DNA of 33,357 bases from Actinomycetota bacterium. GTDB taxonomy: Bacteria; Actinomycetota; Actinomycetes; Streptosporangiales; Streptosporangiaceae. The translations under genes and the position numbers were made by a program. The stretch is taken from the NCBI GenBank assembly GCA_003168295.1, contig PMST01000320.1, positions 1-33,357 on the forward strand. The letters are read 5' to 3'. Positions 23,404 to 31,427 of this stretch are shown in pieces; position 1 is the stretch's first letter, and every line of letters begins with the position of its first letter. Below the pieces are notes generated by a model, which was not told where the DNA came from, did no database searches, and was given only the letters and a program-made list of their open reading frames with translations.

Positions 23404-24213
23404 ATGGCCGAACAGCGGGTCACGGTGGAGATCACGGACGGGGTGGCCGACGTCCGGCTGGCCCGGCCGGACAAGCGCAACGCCCTGGATGCGGCGATGT
23501 TCGCCGGCCTGGTCACGGCGGGCGAGCGGCTCAAGTCCGAACCCAGCGTCCGTGCGGTGGTGCTGTCAGGTGACGGGCCGGACTTCTGTGCGGGCCTGGA
23601 CTTCGGCATGTTCCAGGCGATGCGGAACGGCACTCGTCTCAGCGCCCAGGTCGACCTGCCCGCGAGCCGTGGGCCGGCCCGGTCGACCGGCCAGCGCGCG
23701 GCCTACGTCTGGACCGAGATCGGCGTCCCGGTCATCGCGGCCATCACCGGGAATGCGCTCGGCGGCGGCCTGCAGATCGCGCTCGGCGCCGACATCCGGA
23801 TCGTCGCACCGGACGCGAGGATGTCGGTGCTGGAGATCAGGTGGGGCCTGGTGCCGGATATGACAGGTTCGCAGCTGCTCCCTGAGCTCGTCGGCCGGGA
23901 TGTGGCCAAGGAGCTGACCTTCTCCGGCCGGGTCGTGCGCGGCGAGGAGGCCGTGGCGCTCGGCCTGGCGACCAGGGTCGATCGCGATCCGCGCCGGGCC
24001 GCCCTCGAGCTGGCCCGCCATGTCGCCGGCCGCAGCCCGCACGCCATCCGGGCGGCCAAGCGGCTCCTGGACCTGGCGGGCCGGGTGGACCTGGAGGCGG
24101 GCTTCGCCGCCGAGCAGAAGGAGATCGACGCCCTCATCGGCAGCCCGAACCAGGCCGAGGCGGTCGCCGCGGAGTTCGACCAGCGCCCGCCCCGGTTCAC
24201 CGACCCGCGCTGA
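23404..24213 (+). CDS. Crotonase-family enoyl-CoA hydratase/isomerase
   Basis: A 269-residue crotonase. LARPDKRNALDAAMF is the N-terminal CoA-binding stretch. The oxyanion-hole parts are FCAGLDFG and GNALGGGLQIALGADIRI. MSVLEIRWGLVPD carries the Glu equivalent to rat hydratase E164. The first catalytic Glu (E144, in GGGCELA) is replaced by Gln (GGGLQIA), so a plain hydratase reaction is doubtful and an isomerase or other crotonase chemistry is more likely. AAAGGAG stands about five bases before the ATG. Monocistronic, convergent with the SDR gene. Confidence 0.9.
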   Translation: MAEQRVTVEITDGVADVRLARPDKRNALDAAMFAGLVTAGERLKSEPSVRAVVLSGDGPDFCAGLDFGMFQAMRNGTRLSAQVDLPASRGPARSTGQRAAYVWTEIGVPVIAAITGNALGGGLQIALGADIRIVAPDARMSVLEIRWGLVPDMTGSQLLPELVGRDVAKELTFSGRVVRGEEAVALGLATRVDRDPRRAALELARHVAGRSPHAIRAAKRLLDLAGRVDLEAGFAAEQKEIDALIGSPNQAEAVAAEFDQRPPRFTDPR

Positions 24214-24249
24214 TCCAGTTCGCGCTCAGCGTGGGCCGCATTCGCCTGG

Positions 24250-25014
24250 CTATTTCCCGTGCGGGTCGGAGGCGTTGAGCGTCTCGACGACCTGGTCGTA
24301 GTCGCCGCGAGCCTCGCAGTAGCGCAGGAACTTGACCCGCTCGACCTGAATCTCCTTCGCGTCGGGCTGCGACCCGAGCAGCGCGACGACTTCCGCCACG
24401 AACTCCTCGAGCGGCATCGCGAACTCGCTGTCCTCCTGGCCGGGCAGCAATGAGGTCCGAACGGACGGCGGCTCGAGCTCCACGACCTTCACACTGGTGT
24501 CGGCGAGCTGCAGCCGGAGCGACTCGCTGAGCATGTGGATCGCCGCCTTCGACGCGTTGTAGCTGGGTGTGGCGGCCAGCGGCGCGAACGCCAGGCCCGA
24601 GGAGACGGTGACGATAGTGGCGTCCGGCCGCTCCTGCAGGTGCTGGATGAAGGCGGCGATGAGGCGGATCGGGCCGAGCACGTTGGTCGTCACGACCGAC
24701 TCGGCGGAGGCGAGGAACGACTCGGGCTGGTGCCAGTCCTCGATGCGCATGATGCCCGCCATCGTGACGAGGACGTTGAGGTCCGGGTGCCGCGCCAGCA
24801 CCTCCTTCGCGGCGGATTCGATGCTGGCGGCGTCCGTCGTGTCGATCGGCACGGTGTCGATACCCGGGTGCTGCGCGGCGATCTGCTCGAGCCGGTCGGC
24901 GCGCCTGCCGCCGACGATGACGGTGTTTCCCCTGGCCTGCAGCGCGAGCGCGAGGGCGAGACCGATGCCGCTGGTGGAACCGGGGATGAAGATGGTGTTT
25001 CCTGCGATGTTCAT
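24250..25014 (-). CDS. DltE-like short-chain dehydrogenase
   Basis: A 254-residue SDR. It contains IFIPGSTSGIGLALALAL (GxxxGIG), VIVGGRRADRL (Arg at strand 2, favouring NADP), VTMAGIM in place of NNAG, VSSGLAF and YNASKAAIHMLSESLR (YxxxK). The C-terminal extension with EFAMPLEEFVAEVVALL is that of DltE-type oxidoreductases. The frame is open well upstream, but ATG 25014 is the real start because the SDR fold begins there and GATACT stands six bases before it. Divergent from an MmyB-type regulator, a common regulator/target pairing in actinomycetes. Confidence 0.88.
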   Translation of the reverse strand: MNIAGNTIFIPGSTSGIGLALALALQARGNTVIVGGRRADRLEQIAAQHPGIDTVPIDTTDAASIESAAKEVLARHPDLNVLVTMAGIMRIEDWHQPESFLASAESVVTTNVLGPIRLIAAFIQHLQERPDATIVTVSSGLAFAPLAATPSYNASKAAIHMLSESLRLQLADTSVKVVELEPPSVRTSLLPGQEDSEFAMPLEEFVAEVVALLGSQPDAKEIQVERVKFLRYCEARGDYDQVVETLNASDPHGK

Positions 25015-25113
25015 GTTTTGAGTATCGTCGGCTGGCTGCGGTGGGTGCAGAGAGCGCTTATCGGGGGATCCGCGATCCCTGGTTCGCGGCCGGCAAGCGC
25101 TGATAATGGGAAC
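25015..25113. promoter_or_regulatory. SDR/MmyB divergent promoter region with dyad
   Basis: Each gene has a -10-like hexamer six bases from its ATG: GATACT on the minus strand (25026-25021) and GATAAT on the plus strand (25102-25107). Between them CCGCGA (25070-25075) and TCGCGG (25084-25089) form an inverted repeat with an 8-bp gap, the likely regulator site. Confidence 0.5.
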
Positions 25114-25965
25114 ATGGACCGGACCGCACTGGCGGATTTCCTGCGCCGCCGCCGCGAGGCGCTGCAGCCTGAGGACGTCGGGATCCCCGCGGGCGCGCGG
25201 CGCCGGACCCCGGGCCTGCGGCGGGACGATGTCGCGGCCCTGGCGGCCATGTCGACCGACTACTACACCCGGCTTGAGCAGCAGCGCGGCCCGCAGCCGA
25301 GCGAGCAGATGCTCGCGTCGCTGGCCCGGGCGCTGCGGCTGACCAGCGACGAGCGCGACTACCTGTTCCAGGTGGCGGGCCACAACGCCCCGGCGTCGGT
25401 ATCGGCCGCCGCGCATGTCGCTCCCGCGCTGCTTCGGGTGCTTGACCGCCTCGATGACACCCCGGCGCTCATCTTGTCCAATCTGGGCGAAACCTTGGTC
25501 CAGAACCGGATGGCCGACGCCTTGTTCGGCGACAAGTCGGGCTTTACCGGCCTGGCCCGCAGCGAGATCTACCGCTGGTTCACCCTTCCCGCCGAGCGGC
25601 TGCGCTACCCGGAGCACGACCGCGACCGGCAGAGCCGGGCCCAGGTCGCGAACCTGCGCGCCGCCTACGGGTCGATGGGACGGCGGTCCCGGGCGGGCGA
25701 GCTGGTGCGGACGCTGCAGAAGGCCAGCGCGGAGTTCGCCGAGCTGTGGGAACGGCACGAGGTCGCGAAGCGCTTCGAGGACCACAAGACGCTCATCCAT
25801 CCCCAGCTCGGCCCGATCGAGCTGGATTGCCAAGTGCTCTTCACCGAGGATCAGTCGCAGGCACTGCTCGTGCTCACCGCTCCACCGCGCACCGAGGGAT
25901 ACGAGAAGTTGCAGCTGCTCGCCGTCCTCGGCCACGAACACTTCGCCGACACGGGCCGGCGCTAG
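25114..25965 (+). CDS. XRE-family regulator with MmyB-like ligand-binding domain
   Basis: A 283-residue regulator. The N-terminal helix-turn-helix runs LADFLRRRREALQPEDVG, RRTPGLRRDDVAALAAMSTDYYTRLEQQRG (landmarks TPGLRRDDVAALA, YYTRLEQ), the standard MmyB-type form. Residues ~105-275 are the MmyB ligand domain (PALILSNLGETLVQNRMADALFG, RDRQSRAQVANLRAAYG, HPQLGPIELDCQVL), a PAS-like fold thought to bind fatty-acid-like ligands. It starts at the predicted transcript end after GATAAT, without a Shine-Dalgarno. Its probable target is the divergent SDR. Confidence 0.9.
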   Translation: MDRTALADFLRRRREALQPEDVGIPAGARRRTPGLRRDDVAALAAMSTDYYTRLEQQRGPQPSEQMLASLARALRLTSDERDYLFQVAGHNAPASVSAAAHVAPALLRVLDRLDDTPALILSNLGETLVQNRMADALFGDKSGFTGLARSEIYRWFTLPAERLRYPEHDRDRQSRAQVANLRAAYGSMGRRSRAGELVRTLQKASAEFAELWERHEVAKRFEDHKTLIHPQLGPIELDCQVLFTEDQSQALLVLTAPPRTEGYEKLQLLAVLGHEHFADTGRR

Positions 25966-26102
25966 TCAGCGATCTCCGGTAGCAGGGGCCTGATCATGAT
26001 GTGGTACATTCAGTAACCATCCATGCACTTTGTGTCACAGCCGGGTCCACAGGGATCGGTCGCTCTCCACGAGGCCGCCGGCGGGTCTTGGGAGGATGCG
26101 AT

Positions 26103-26582
26103 ATGAAGCGCCAGATCGTTGTCATCCTGGCCGGACCTGTCCTGGCCGTAGCCGCTCTCACCGGCTGCGCGAGCGTGTTGGCCCGTACCCCGAGTACCCC
26201 GAGCCCGGCCGCCGCCGCCACCACCGCCGCCGCGCCAGCCGATTCCGCCCGGATCGCGTGCTCCGAGCAGGTGGCTTGGGCCCAGCACGGAGCGGCGTCG
26301 GTGAAGGCGTTGTACGCGGACACCGGGGCCTTGTCCGCGGACGCCAGCGCTAACAACCTGCCCGGAGTCGCGAAGGCCGGCCGCAAGCTCGCCTCGGACG
26401 CCATTGCCGCCGCCGCGCTGCCGCTGCCTCCCGTCGACCCCGGCGCGTGGAAGACACTCACCGCCGACTACGCGGTCGCAGGAACCGCCATCGCGGGAGG
26501 CGACGCGAGCGGCGCCGTCCCGCAGCTCGAAGAGGGCAACAGCGCCATCAGCGCGTTCTCCGCCGCGACCGGGAAATGCTAG
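26103..26582 (+). CDS. Small secreted lipoprotein of unknown function
   Basis: A 159-residue protein with a lipoprotein signal peptide: MKRQ, a hydrophobic stretch, and the lipobox LTGC with Cys22 as the lipidated residue. An Ala/Pro/Thr-rich linker (26-45) leads to a helical domain with two cysteines (one near residue 52, one as the C-terminal residue) that could form a disulfide. No known family recognised; exposed on the outer face of the membrane. GGGAGG stands about six bases before the ATG. Monocistronic. Confidence 0.82.
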   Translation: MKRQIVVILAGPVLAVAALTGCASVLARTPSTPSPAAAATTAAAPADSARIACSEQVAWAQHGAASVKALYADTGALSADASANNLPGVAKAGRKLASDAIAAAALPLPPVDPGAWKTLTADYAVAGTAIAGGDASGAVPQLEEGNSAISAFSAATGKC

Positions 26583-26619
26583 GGCACCAGGAGCCGCCTC
26601 AGGGCTACGCGAGGAAGGT

Positions 26620-27048
26620 CTATTGCGCGTGGCGCAGATGGCGGCTCACGTCGCCGACCAGCTCGACCGTGGCGCGCCGCGCCGTGAAGCGCCATGGTCC
26701 GCCGCGGCGCTCGAAACGGTCGTGGTACCGGCCGCTGGCGATGGGCTGCAGGGCCAGGTCGGGCAGTGCCTGCAGCACGGTGAAGTACGACCGCGCGACG
26801 GCCGTGCCCGCCTCCTCGTCGACCGCGATGGCGATATTCGTGGTGACGTGGCTGGTGCGCGGGGTGCCGTCGGCGTAGACGATCAGCGTGTCCCGGAACA
26901 TCGCCTCGATGGCGTCCGGACCGCTGACCGGCGGTCCGCTGCCGGTGAAGGTGGCGTCGGCGAGCAGGGCGCCGAGGCCCGCGAAATCGCCGTCGTCCAC
27001 GAGCTCGGCGTAGGCCGCGATCAGGTTCTGGATGGCCCCCTCGCTCAC
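26620..27048 (-). CDS. SnoaL-like (NTF2 fold) protein
   Basis: A 142-residue protein with the nuclear-transport-factor-2/SnoaL cone fold. IQNLIAAYAELVDDGDFAGLGALL is the N-terminal helix pair. GPDAIEAMFRD, HVTTNIAIAVD, AVARSYFTVLQ and GRYHDRFERRGGPWRFTARR are the sheet strands, as in ketosteroid-isomerase- or aromatic dioxygenase beta-like proteins. The function may be catalytic or ligand binding. Its ATG overlaps the stop of the serine hydrolase gene (ATGA), so the two are co-translated. Confidence 0.87.
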   Translation of the reverse strand: MSEGAIQNLIAAYAELVDDGDFAGLGALLADATFTGSGPPVSGPDAIEAMFRDTLIVYADGTPRTSHVTTNIAIAVDEEAGTAVARSYFTVLQALPDLALQPIASGRYHDRFERRGGPWRFTARRATVELVGDVSRHLRHAQ

Positions 27049-27695
27049 CGGCTTCTCCCGGATTCCCCGAGCGCTGGCCCGGCGCTGTCGCCGCGGCCGA
27101 ATCTGGCCAGGAAGCCGGCGAGTGGCGTAGCCACGGCGGGCTCGCCGGGAATGACGTGGCCGCCGGGGTGCTCGATGATCAGCGGCGCGGCGAACCGGTC
27201 GGCGAGCAGCAGCGAGTCGCGCCGGGGGATGATCACGTCGGCCCGGCCGGTCACGTGGGCGGACGGGACCGTGAGCTTGTGCCGGAACAGTCTGGTGTGC
27301 GCCATGGTGCTGGTGAACCCGCCGATCATGATCGCGAACTGGAACTGCGGGATCGAGGGATCGCAGTCACGCAGCCCGGCCAGCAGTCCCGTCAGCGCGG
27401 CCCCTTGGCTGAAACCGAAGATTCCGTCGACGCGCGGCCCGGTGCGCAGCAGTTCGATGGCCCAGTCGCGGCTGCGTTCCCAGCCGCGGAAACCCTCGTG
27501 CCACCAGCCGAAGTCGCCGACAGACAGCGAGGGCGCGTCAGCGTACACGAGCTCAACGTCCGGGGGGAAGGTCGCGGCCAGCGGAGCCATCTGCTGGCGC
27601 AGGATCGCGCCGGAGCCATGGTAGCCGTGCAGGCACAGCATGCGCAGATCGAGGCCGGACGGCGCCGGCCGGTGCAACGCATGCGGAGAAGTCAT
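27045..27695 (-). CDS. FSH1-family serine hydrolase
   Basis: A 216-residue alpha/beta hydrolase of the FSH1 (ovarian-cancer-gene-2-like) family. LRMLCLHGYHGSGAILRQQM is the oxyanion strand, GFSQGAAL holds the nucleophile Ser, ADVIIP the Asp and GGHVIP the His. Such enzymes hydrolyse esters or thioesters, some in secondary metabolism. It is first of two coupled genes with the SnoaL-like protein and divergent from a LysR regulator that probably controls it. Confidence 0.88.
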   Translation of the reverse strand: MTSPHALHRPAPSGLDLRMLCLHGYHGSGAILRQQMAPLAATFPPDVELVYADAPSLSVGDFGWWHEGFRGWERSRDWAIELLRTGPRVDGIFGFSQGAALTGLLAGLRDCDPSIPQFQFAIMIGGFTSTMAHTRLFRHKLTVPSAHVTGRADVIIPRRDSLLLADRFAAPLIIEHPGGHVIPGEPAVATPLAGFLARFGRGDSAGPALGESGRSR

Positions 27696-27720
27696 GGCTC
27701 AATCCTGGTGTCGTTCCGTT

Positions 27721-27765
27721 TATATGTCTAATGAATAGATATTCTTGTTTCGATAAGCTGCGTGC
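27721..27765 (+). promoter_or_regulatory. LysR-type operator and promoter between hydrolase and lysR
   Basis: ATGTCTA (27724-27730) and TAGATAT (27736-27742) form an AT-rich inverted repeat with one mismatch, in the style of a LysR T-N11-A box. A -10-like TAAGCT (27754-27759) ends six bases before the lysR ATG, so regulator binding would cover its own promoter. Confidence 0.6.
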
Positions 27766-28713
27766 ATGACCGTGTCGCTTCGTCAACTCGAATACTTCGT
27801 CGCCGTGGTGGATGAGGGTTCGTTTACCACGGCGGCCGCCCGGCTGCACGTCAGCCAGCCCGGGCTGTCCCACCAGATCCAGACGCTCGAACGGCAGCTC
27901 GGCGGGCCGCTGCTCGAACGCCTGCCGCGCGGGGTCCGGCTGACGCCGGCCGGACGCACCGCGCTACCGCACGCGCGGGCCAGCCTCGCCCACGCCGAGC
28001 GGGCCACCAGCGCGGCCCTGCGCGCCTCCGGCCTGGACGCCGGCGAGCTGCACGTCGGGACGCTGTACTCGATCAGCATCGGCGTGCTGCCCGCCGCGCT
28101 GGCGACCTGGCGCCGCACCTACCCCGACGTGCAGGTGCGGCTGGCGGAGTTCCGGCACACCAACGAGCTGATCGCGGCCATGGAAGCCGGGCAGGCCGAC
28201 CTCGCCGTTGGCCCCGTCCCACCCGCCTGGGACGGGCCGGTGCGCGCGATCGGGGCCGAGGAGTTCGTCCTGGCGGCCGCCCCCGGCACGCAGCTGCCGG
28301 GCACCGGGATGGCCGTGCGCCTGGCCGACCTAGCTGACCACGACTGGGTGCACTTCACCCCGCCGAGCGGCCTGGCCGACGTCCTGGACGCCGCCTGCGC
28401 CGACGCCGGCTTCGTACCGCGGGCCGCGGTGCGTACCGAACAGGCCCCCTCGGCGCTGAACCTCGCCCACGCGGGCCTGGGCGTCACCCTGCTGCCCGGC
28501 AACGTCGTCCCGCCCGTCTTCGATGGCGTGCTGCGACGCCCCGATCCGCCCGTGCGGCGGATGCTGTCGGCCTACACCCGCGTCCGCCCGGACCCGATCA
28601 CCGCCGCGTTCGTCGAGGCGATCTGCCACCACACGCTGGCCACCCCGAACCACATCCGCAGCCTGCTGGTGCCGTCAGAACAGTCCACCGGGCCGACGGC
28701 CAGCCAGACCTGA
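27766..28713 (+). CDS. LysR-family transcriptional regulator
   Basis: A 315-residue regulator of usual length. The winged helix is SLRQLEYFVAVVDEGSFTTAAARLHVSQPGLSHQIQTLERQLG (landmarks LRQLEYFVAV, SQPGLSHQI). A two-lobed periplasmic-binding-like effector domain follows from ~residue 90 (GELHVGTLYSISIGVLP). Divergent from the FSH1 hydrolase/SnoaL operon, with a shared LysR box. Effector unknown. Confidence 0.9.
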   Translation: MTVSLRQLEYFVAVVDEGSFTTAAARLHVSQPGLSHQIQTLERQLGGPLLERLPRGVRLTPAGRTALPHARASLAHAERATSAALRASGLDAGELHVGTLYSISIGVLPAALATWRRTYPDVQVRLAEFRHTNELIAAMEAGQADLAVGPVPPAWDGPVRAIGAEEFVLAAAPGTQLPGTGMAVRLADLADHDWVHFTPPSGLADVLDAACADAGFVPRAAVRTEQAPSALNLAHAGLGVTLLPGNVVPPVFDGVLRRPDPPVRRMLSAYTRVRPDPITAAFVEAICHHTLATPNHIRSLLVPSEQSTGPTASQT

Positions 28714-29013
28714 CTCGTCTATGCTCGGCCCGGCATCGCAACCGGTGGTGAGGGAGAACCGGGATGTGGCCGCGTATTACCCGAAGCAGGACGCCGCGTT
28801 GGAGGTTCCGCTCGTCTTACGGCTTGGGCCGGAGTTCGTCGGTGCCGCCTGCCTCGTGTCCGAACAGGTCGCTGCCGCCCGATTCGTTGTCATTTGTGGT
28901 GCGGGGATTGGATGCCATTTAGACCTCCTTCGGCGATGCCCTCTCCGGCTCTAAACCTTAGCCGCCGCCGTACCGTCTGTCTGTAGGTGCTGTCTGGAGT
29001 TTCCTGATTGCTG
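28714..29013. other. 300-bp convergent intergenic region
   Basis: Between two convergent lysR genes. A 52-codon frame (28764-28922) has a GAGGGAG-like site before its ATG, but its Arg/Ser/Pro-rich product looks like an out-of-frame reading, so it is not called. No clear hairpin terminator seen. Confidence 0.4.
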
Positions 29014-29946
29014 CTAGCCGGAACGAGGTGGGGCCGCCCGGCTGAGCGCGCGGAGCACGGCGGTGGTGGCGGCGGTGCGCGGCCGGCTGGCGCTGATGGC
29101 GGCGGACAGGTTCCAGCGCAGCCGGGCATCGTCGACCGGAACGGCCCGGGGGCCTGCGGGCCCGGCTGCGATGGCCGACGCCGGCATCAGGGTCGTGCCG
29201 AAATGTCCCTGGACGAGCTTGAGCATCAGGGTGTAGTCGGCGATCTCGATGGCCGACGGGACGGTGCCAAAGACGTGGTCGACGGTGTCCCGGACGCTCC
29301 AGCCGGGCGGGAACCGCAAGATTGTCTCGTCCGCCAGGTCCGCTACCGTCACGCTCGGCCGGCGGCTCAGCGGGTGATCTGCCGGGCAGACGAAGACCAG
29401 CGCCTCGCTGACCAGCGGGGTGAGGATGATCCCGCGCAGTTGCTGGCCCGATCCCGGCTGGCCCGATCCCGGCTGGCCCGATCCCGGTTGGAGGGTGCCG
29501 GCCGTGAGCGCGATGTCCATCGAGCCGTCCTGGACGGCTTGCAGGTTTCCTGCGGAACCGGTCAGCGACTGGCGCAGCTTGATGATGACGTCTGGGTGGC
29601 GGTCACGGAGGTCAGCGAGGACGGCACCGAGGTCAAGCGGGCCCGTGCTGAGGGTGCAGCCCAGGATGACGGTGCCGCGGACCTGGCCGGAGACTGCCGC
29701 GACATCGTCGCGGGCCGCTTGCATGGCATCGAGTATGCGCTGGGCCGCAGCCTGCAAGGCCGCTCCGTGCTCGGTGACGGCTACCGGCGTGACGGACCTG
29801 TCGAACAGGGACACGCCGAGATCATGCTCGAGGCGGGCGATGGCGCTGGACATGGCCGACTGGACGATGTGGACTTCGCGGGCGGCGGCGGTGAAGGTCC
29901 CCGCTTTGCTGCAGGCGAGGAAGTATTCCAGGTCACGGATCTCCAC
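29014..29946 (-). CDS. LysR-family transcriptional regulator with internal repeat insertion
   Basis: A 310-residue regulator. MEIRDLEYFLACSKAGTFTAAAREVHIVQSAMSSAIARLEHDLG (landmarks LEYFLACSKAGTFTAAA, QSAMSSAIARLE) is the winged helix, followed by FDRSVTPVAVTEHG and the effector domain from ~90. Around residues 154-168 the effector domain contains GSGQP repeated three times, encoded by a 15-bp DNA repeat, in a surface loop between IALTAGTLQ and LRGIILTPLVSEALVF. Divergent from the DUF1275 gene, its probable target; CGATATCAATCG (30001-30012) in the gap is a candidate site. Confidence 0.9.
   Translation of the reverse strand: MEIRDLEYFLACSKAGTFTAAAREVHIVQSAMSSAIARLEHDLGVSLFDRSVTPVAVTEHGAALQAAAQRILDAMQAARDDVAAVSGQVRGTVILGCTLSTGPLDLGAVLADLRDRHPDVIIKLRQSLTGSAGNLQAVQDGSMDIALTAGTLQPGSGQPGSGQPGSGQQLRGIILTPLVSEALVFVCPADHPLSRRPSVTVADLADETILRFPPGWSVRDTVDHVFGTVPSAIEIADYTLMLKLVQGHFGTTLMPASAIAAGPAGPRAVPVDDARLRWNLSAAISASRPRTAATTAVLRALSRAAPPRSG
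29443..29487 (-). repeat. Three tandem 15-bp units inside lysR
   Basis: CTGGCCCGATCCCGG is repeated perfectly at 29443-29457, 29458-29472 and 29473-29487 (plus-strand notation). It encodes the GSGQP repeats in the effector domain. Confidence 0.92.
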
Positions 29947-30135
29947 GGATCCAGGCTAAGTCCCCGCCCGCTCGCCATCAATGGCATCGATGATGCTGAG
30001 CGATATCAATCGTTGGACACGATGGCAGCGAGCGCGTGATCCTGAGAGGGTATTCCCGACTCCAGCCGAGAGAGGTTTGTCGTGGCGATCCGGCACGTGA
30101 CCCGCAGCGAGCAGGCCACAGCGGCCTACCTAGCG

Positions 30136-30165
30136 CACGCGACAAGGAGACACGCGACAAGGAGA
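30136..30165 (+). repeat. 15-bp tandem duplication of the ribosome-binding region
   Basis: CACGCGACAAGGAGA occurs twice in direct succession (30136-30150, 30151-30165), so the DUF1275 gene has two AAGGAG sites, at about 9 and 24 bases from its ATG. Only the nearer one is well placed. Confidence 0.9.
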
Positions 30166-30173
30166 ACAGCCCG

Positions 30174-30905
30174 ATGAGCACAGCTTTCCTCGCGGATATC
30201 CGCGACACGATCATCCCGGATCGCGACGGCAGGCACGGCCCGCTGCCACCGCTGCTGCTCAGCATGACGCTGGTCACGGGTCTGGTCGACGCTTTCAGCT
30301 ACCTGGTTCTCGGGCACGTCTTCGTGGCCAACATGACCGGGAACGTCGTGTTCCTTGGTTTCGCGCTGGCCGGCGTCCCCGGATTCTCGGTGCTCGCATC
30401 CCTGGCCGCCGTGGCATCGTTTTTCCTCGGCGCCCTGCTCGGCGGCAAACTCGGCTCGCGGTACAGCGACCACCGAGGCCGCCTGCACAGCTCCGCCGCC
30501 GTGATTCAGGGCTTCTTCCTGGCGGCCTCCGTCATCCTCGCCGCGGCCGGCAGCCCGCTGGCGGCCGGCTACCGCTACGCCCTCATCGCGGTGCTCGGCA
30601 TCGCCATGGGCATCCAGAACGCCTCCGCCCGCAAGATCGCGGTACCCGACCTGACCACCACCGTGCTCACCCTCACCATCACCGGGATCGCCGCCGACAG
30701 CGCCCTGGCCGGCGGCACCGGCTCCAAGGCCGGCCGCCGGCTCCTCGCGATAGTCACCATGCTCGCGGGCGCTTTCGTCGGTGCCGCGCTGATCCGCCAC
30801 ACCCAGGCCTACTACCCGCTCCTGATTGCCGCGGTCGTGATCATCCTCGGCGCCGCGGTGACCTACACGCTAGGAAAGGCGGACCCGGCCTGGGTCCGTG
30901 CCTAG
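30174..30905 (+). CDS. DUF1275 (YoaK-like) membrane protein
   Basis: A 243-residue integral membrane protein with about six hydrophobic helices. After a ~25-residue cytoplasmic N-terminus it shows LLSMTLVTGLVDAFSYLVLGHVFVANMTGNVVFLG (landmarks GLVDAFSYL and FVANMTGN, the DUF1275 signature), a mid-protein MGIQNASARKIAVPDLTTTVLT (Q-N-A motif) and a terminal pair of helices. Function of the family is unproven. ATG 30174 is taken because AAGGAG precedes it; the frame is open upstream. Divergent from a LysR gene. Confidence 0.9.
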   Translation: MSTAFLADIRDTIIPDRDGRHGPLPPLLLSMTLVTGLVDAFSYLVLGHVFVANMTGNVVFLGFALAGVPGFSVLASLAAVASFFLGALLGGKLGSRYSDHRGRLHSSAAVIQGFFLAASVILAAAGSPLAAGYRYALIAVLGIAMGIQNASARKIAVPDLTTTVLTLTITGIAADSALAGGTGSKAGRRLLAIVTMLAGAFVGAALIRHTQAYYPLLIAAVVIILGAAVTYTLGKADPAWVRA

Positions 30906-30938
30906 GGCTAGCATCCCCATCAAGATCGAAGGCTCAAG

Positions 30939-31229
30939 ATGACCGTTGAGAGAACTCACGCGGATCACCAGACCCGGTACGCCCTCGACGCAGGCGCAGG
31001 GTTGTCGTGCGTGCTGACCTACACCGCGGCCCCGGACGAACCGGCCACCTGGAAGATTCTCCTGCCCGGTCCCGCCCACGGCCGGATGGACACCGCACGA
31101 CAGCCACGTCGACTTAGCCGCTGGCCGTTGCTGACGAATAAAGTGAATAGTCCGGACGCGGTGACTGGCTCGCCGAACTTGTGCGGGTCGCTCCGGCCCC
31201 TCACCGCACAGACAGGAGCGGCACGGTGA
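30939..31229 (+). CDS. Hypothetical 96-aa protein, doubtful
   Basis: GAAGG six bases before the ATG and the GTGA overlap of its stop with the ferredoxin start favour a real, coupled gene. The first ~45 residues (RYALDAGAGLSCVLTYTAAPDEPATWKILLPG) look protein-like. The second half (codons about 60-85) has A/T-rich third positions unlike the neighbours and may be a promoter region that happens to be open. No family recognised; possibly a truncated remnant. Confidence 0.35.
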   Translation: MTVERTHADHQTRYALDAGAGLSCVLTYTAAPDEPATWKILLPGPAHGRMDTARQPRRLSRWPLLTNKVNSPDAVTGSPNLCGSLRPLTAQTGAAR

Positions 31230-31426
31230 AAGTACAGATCAATCCCGAGCTCTGCCAAGGGCACGGCCGCTGCTACGACCTCGCCCCCGGCCTGTTCCGG
31301 GATGACGACGAGGGCTACGGGCAGGTGCTTTCCGACGGCGCCGTGCCGCCGGAGGCGGAGCGTGACGCCCGCCTGGCCGCTCTCAACTGCCCCGAGCGCG
31401 CCGTCGAGCTGCTCGAGGAGAGGTGA
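31226..31426 (+). CDS. [3Fe-4S] ferredoxin of the P450-partner type
   Basis: A 66-residue ferredoxin. The cluster ligands are Cys10, Cys16 and Cys55-Pro. The position of the second cysteine of a 4Fe motif is His13 (C-x2-H-x2-C), as in actinomycete ferredoxins that donate electrons to P450s. GTG 31226 is chosen because AGGAG lies eight bases upstream and the fold begins directly (KVQINPELC). The P450 gene begins one base after its stop, so the two are co-translated and should form an electron-transfer pair; no reductase is encoded here. Confidence 0.92.
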   Translation: MKVQINPELCQGHGRCYDLAPGLFRDDDEGYGQVLSDGAVPPEAERDARLAALNCPERAVELLEER

Positions 31427-31427
31427 C

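Noticed and set aside
28764..28922. 52-codon plus-strand frame with a purine-rich site before its ATG
   Set aside because: Arg/Ser/Pro-rich product typical of a chance reading in GC-rich DNA; no family resemblance.
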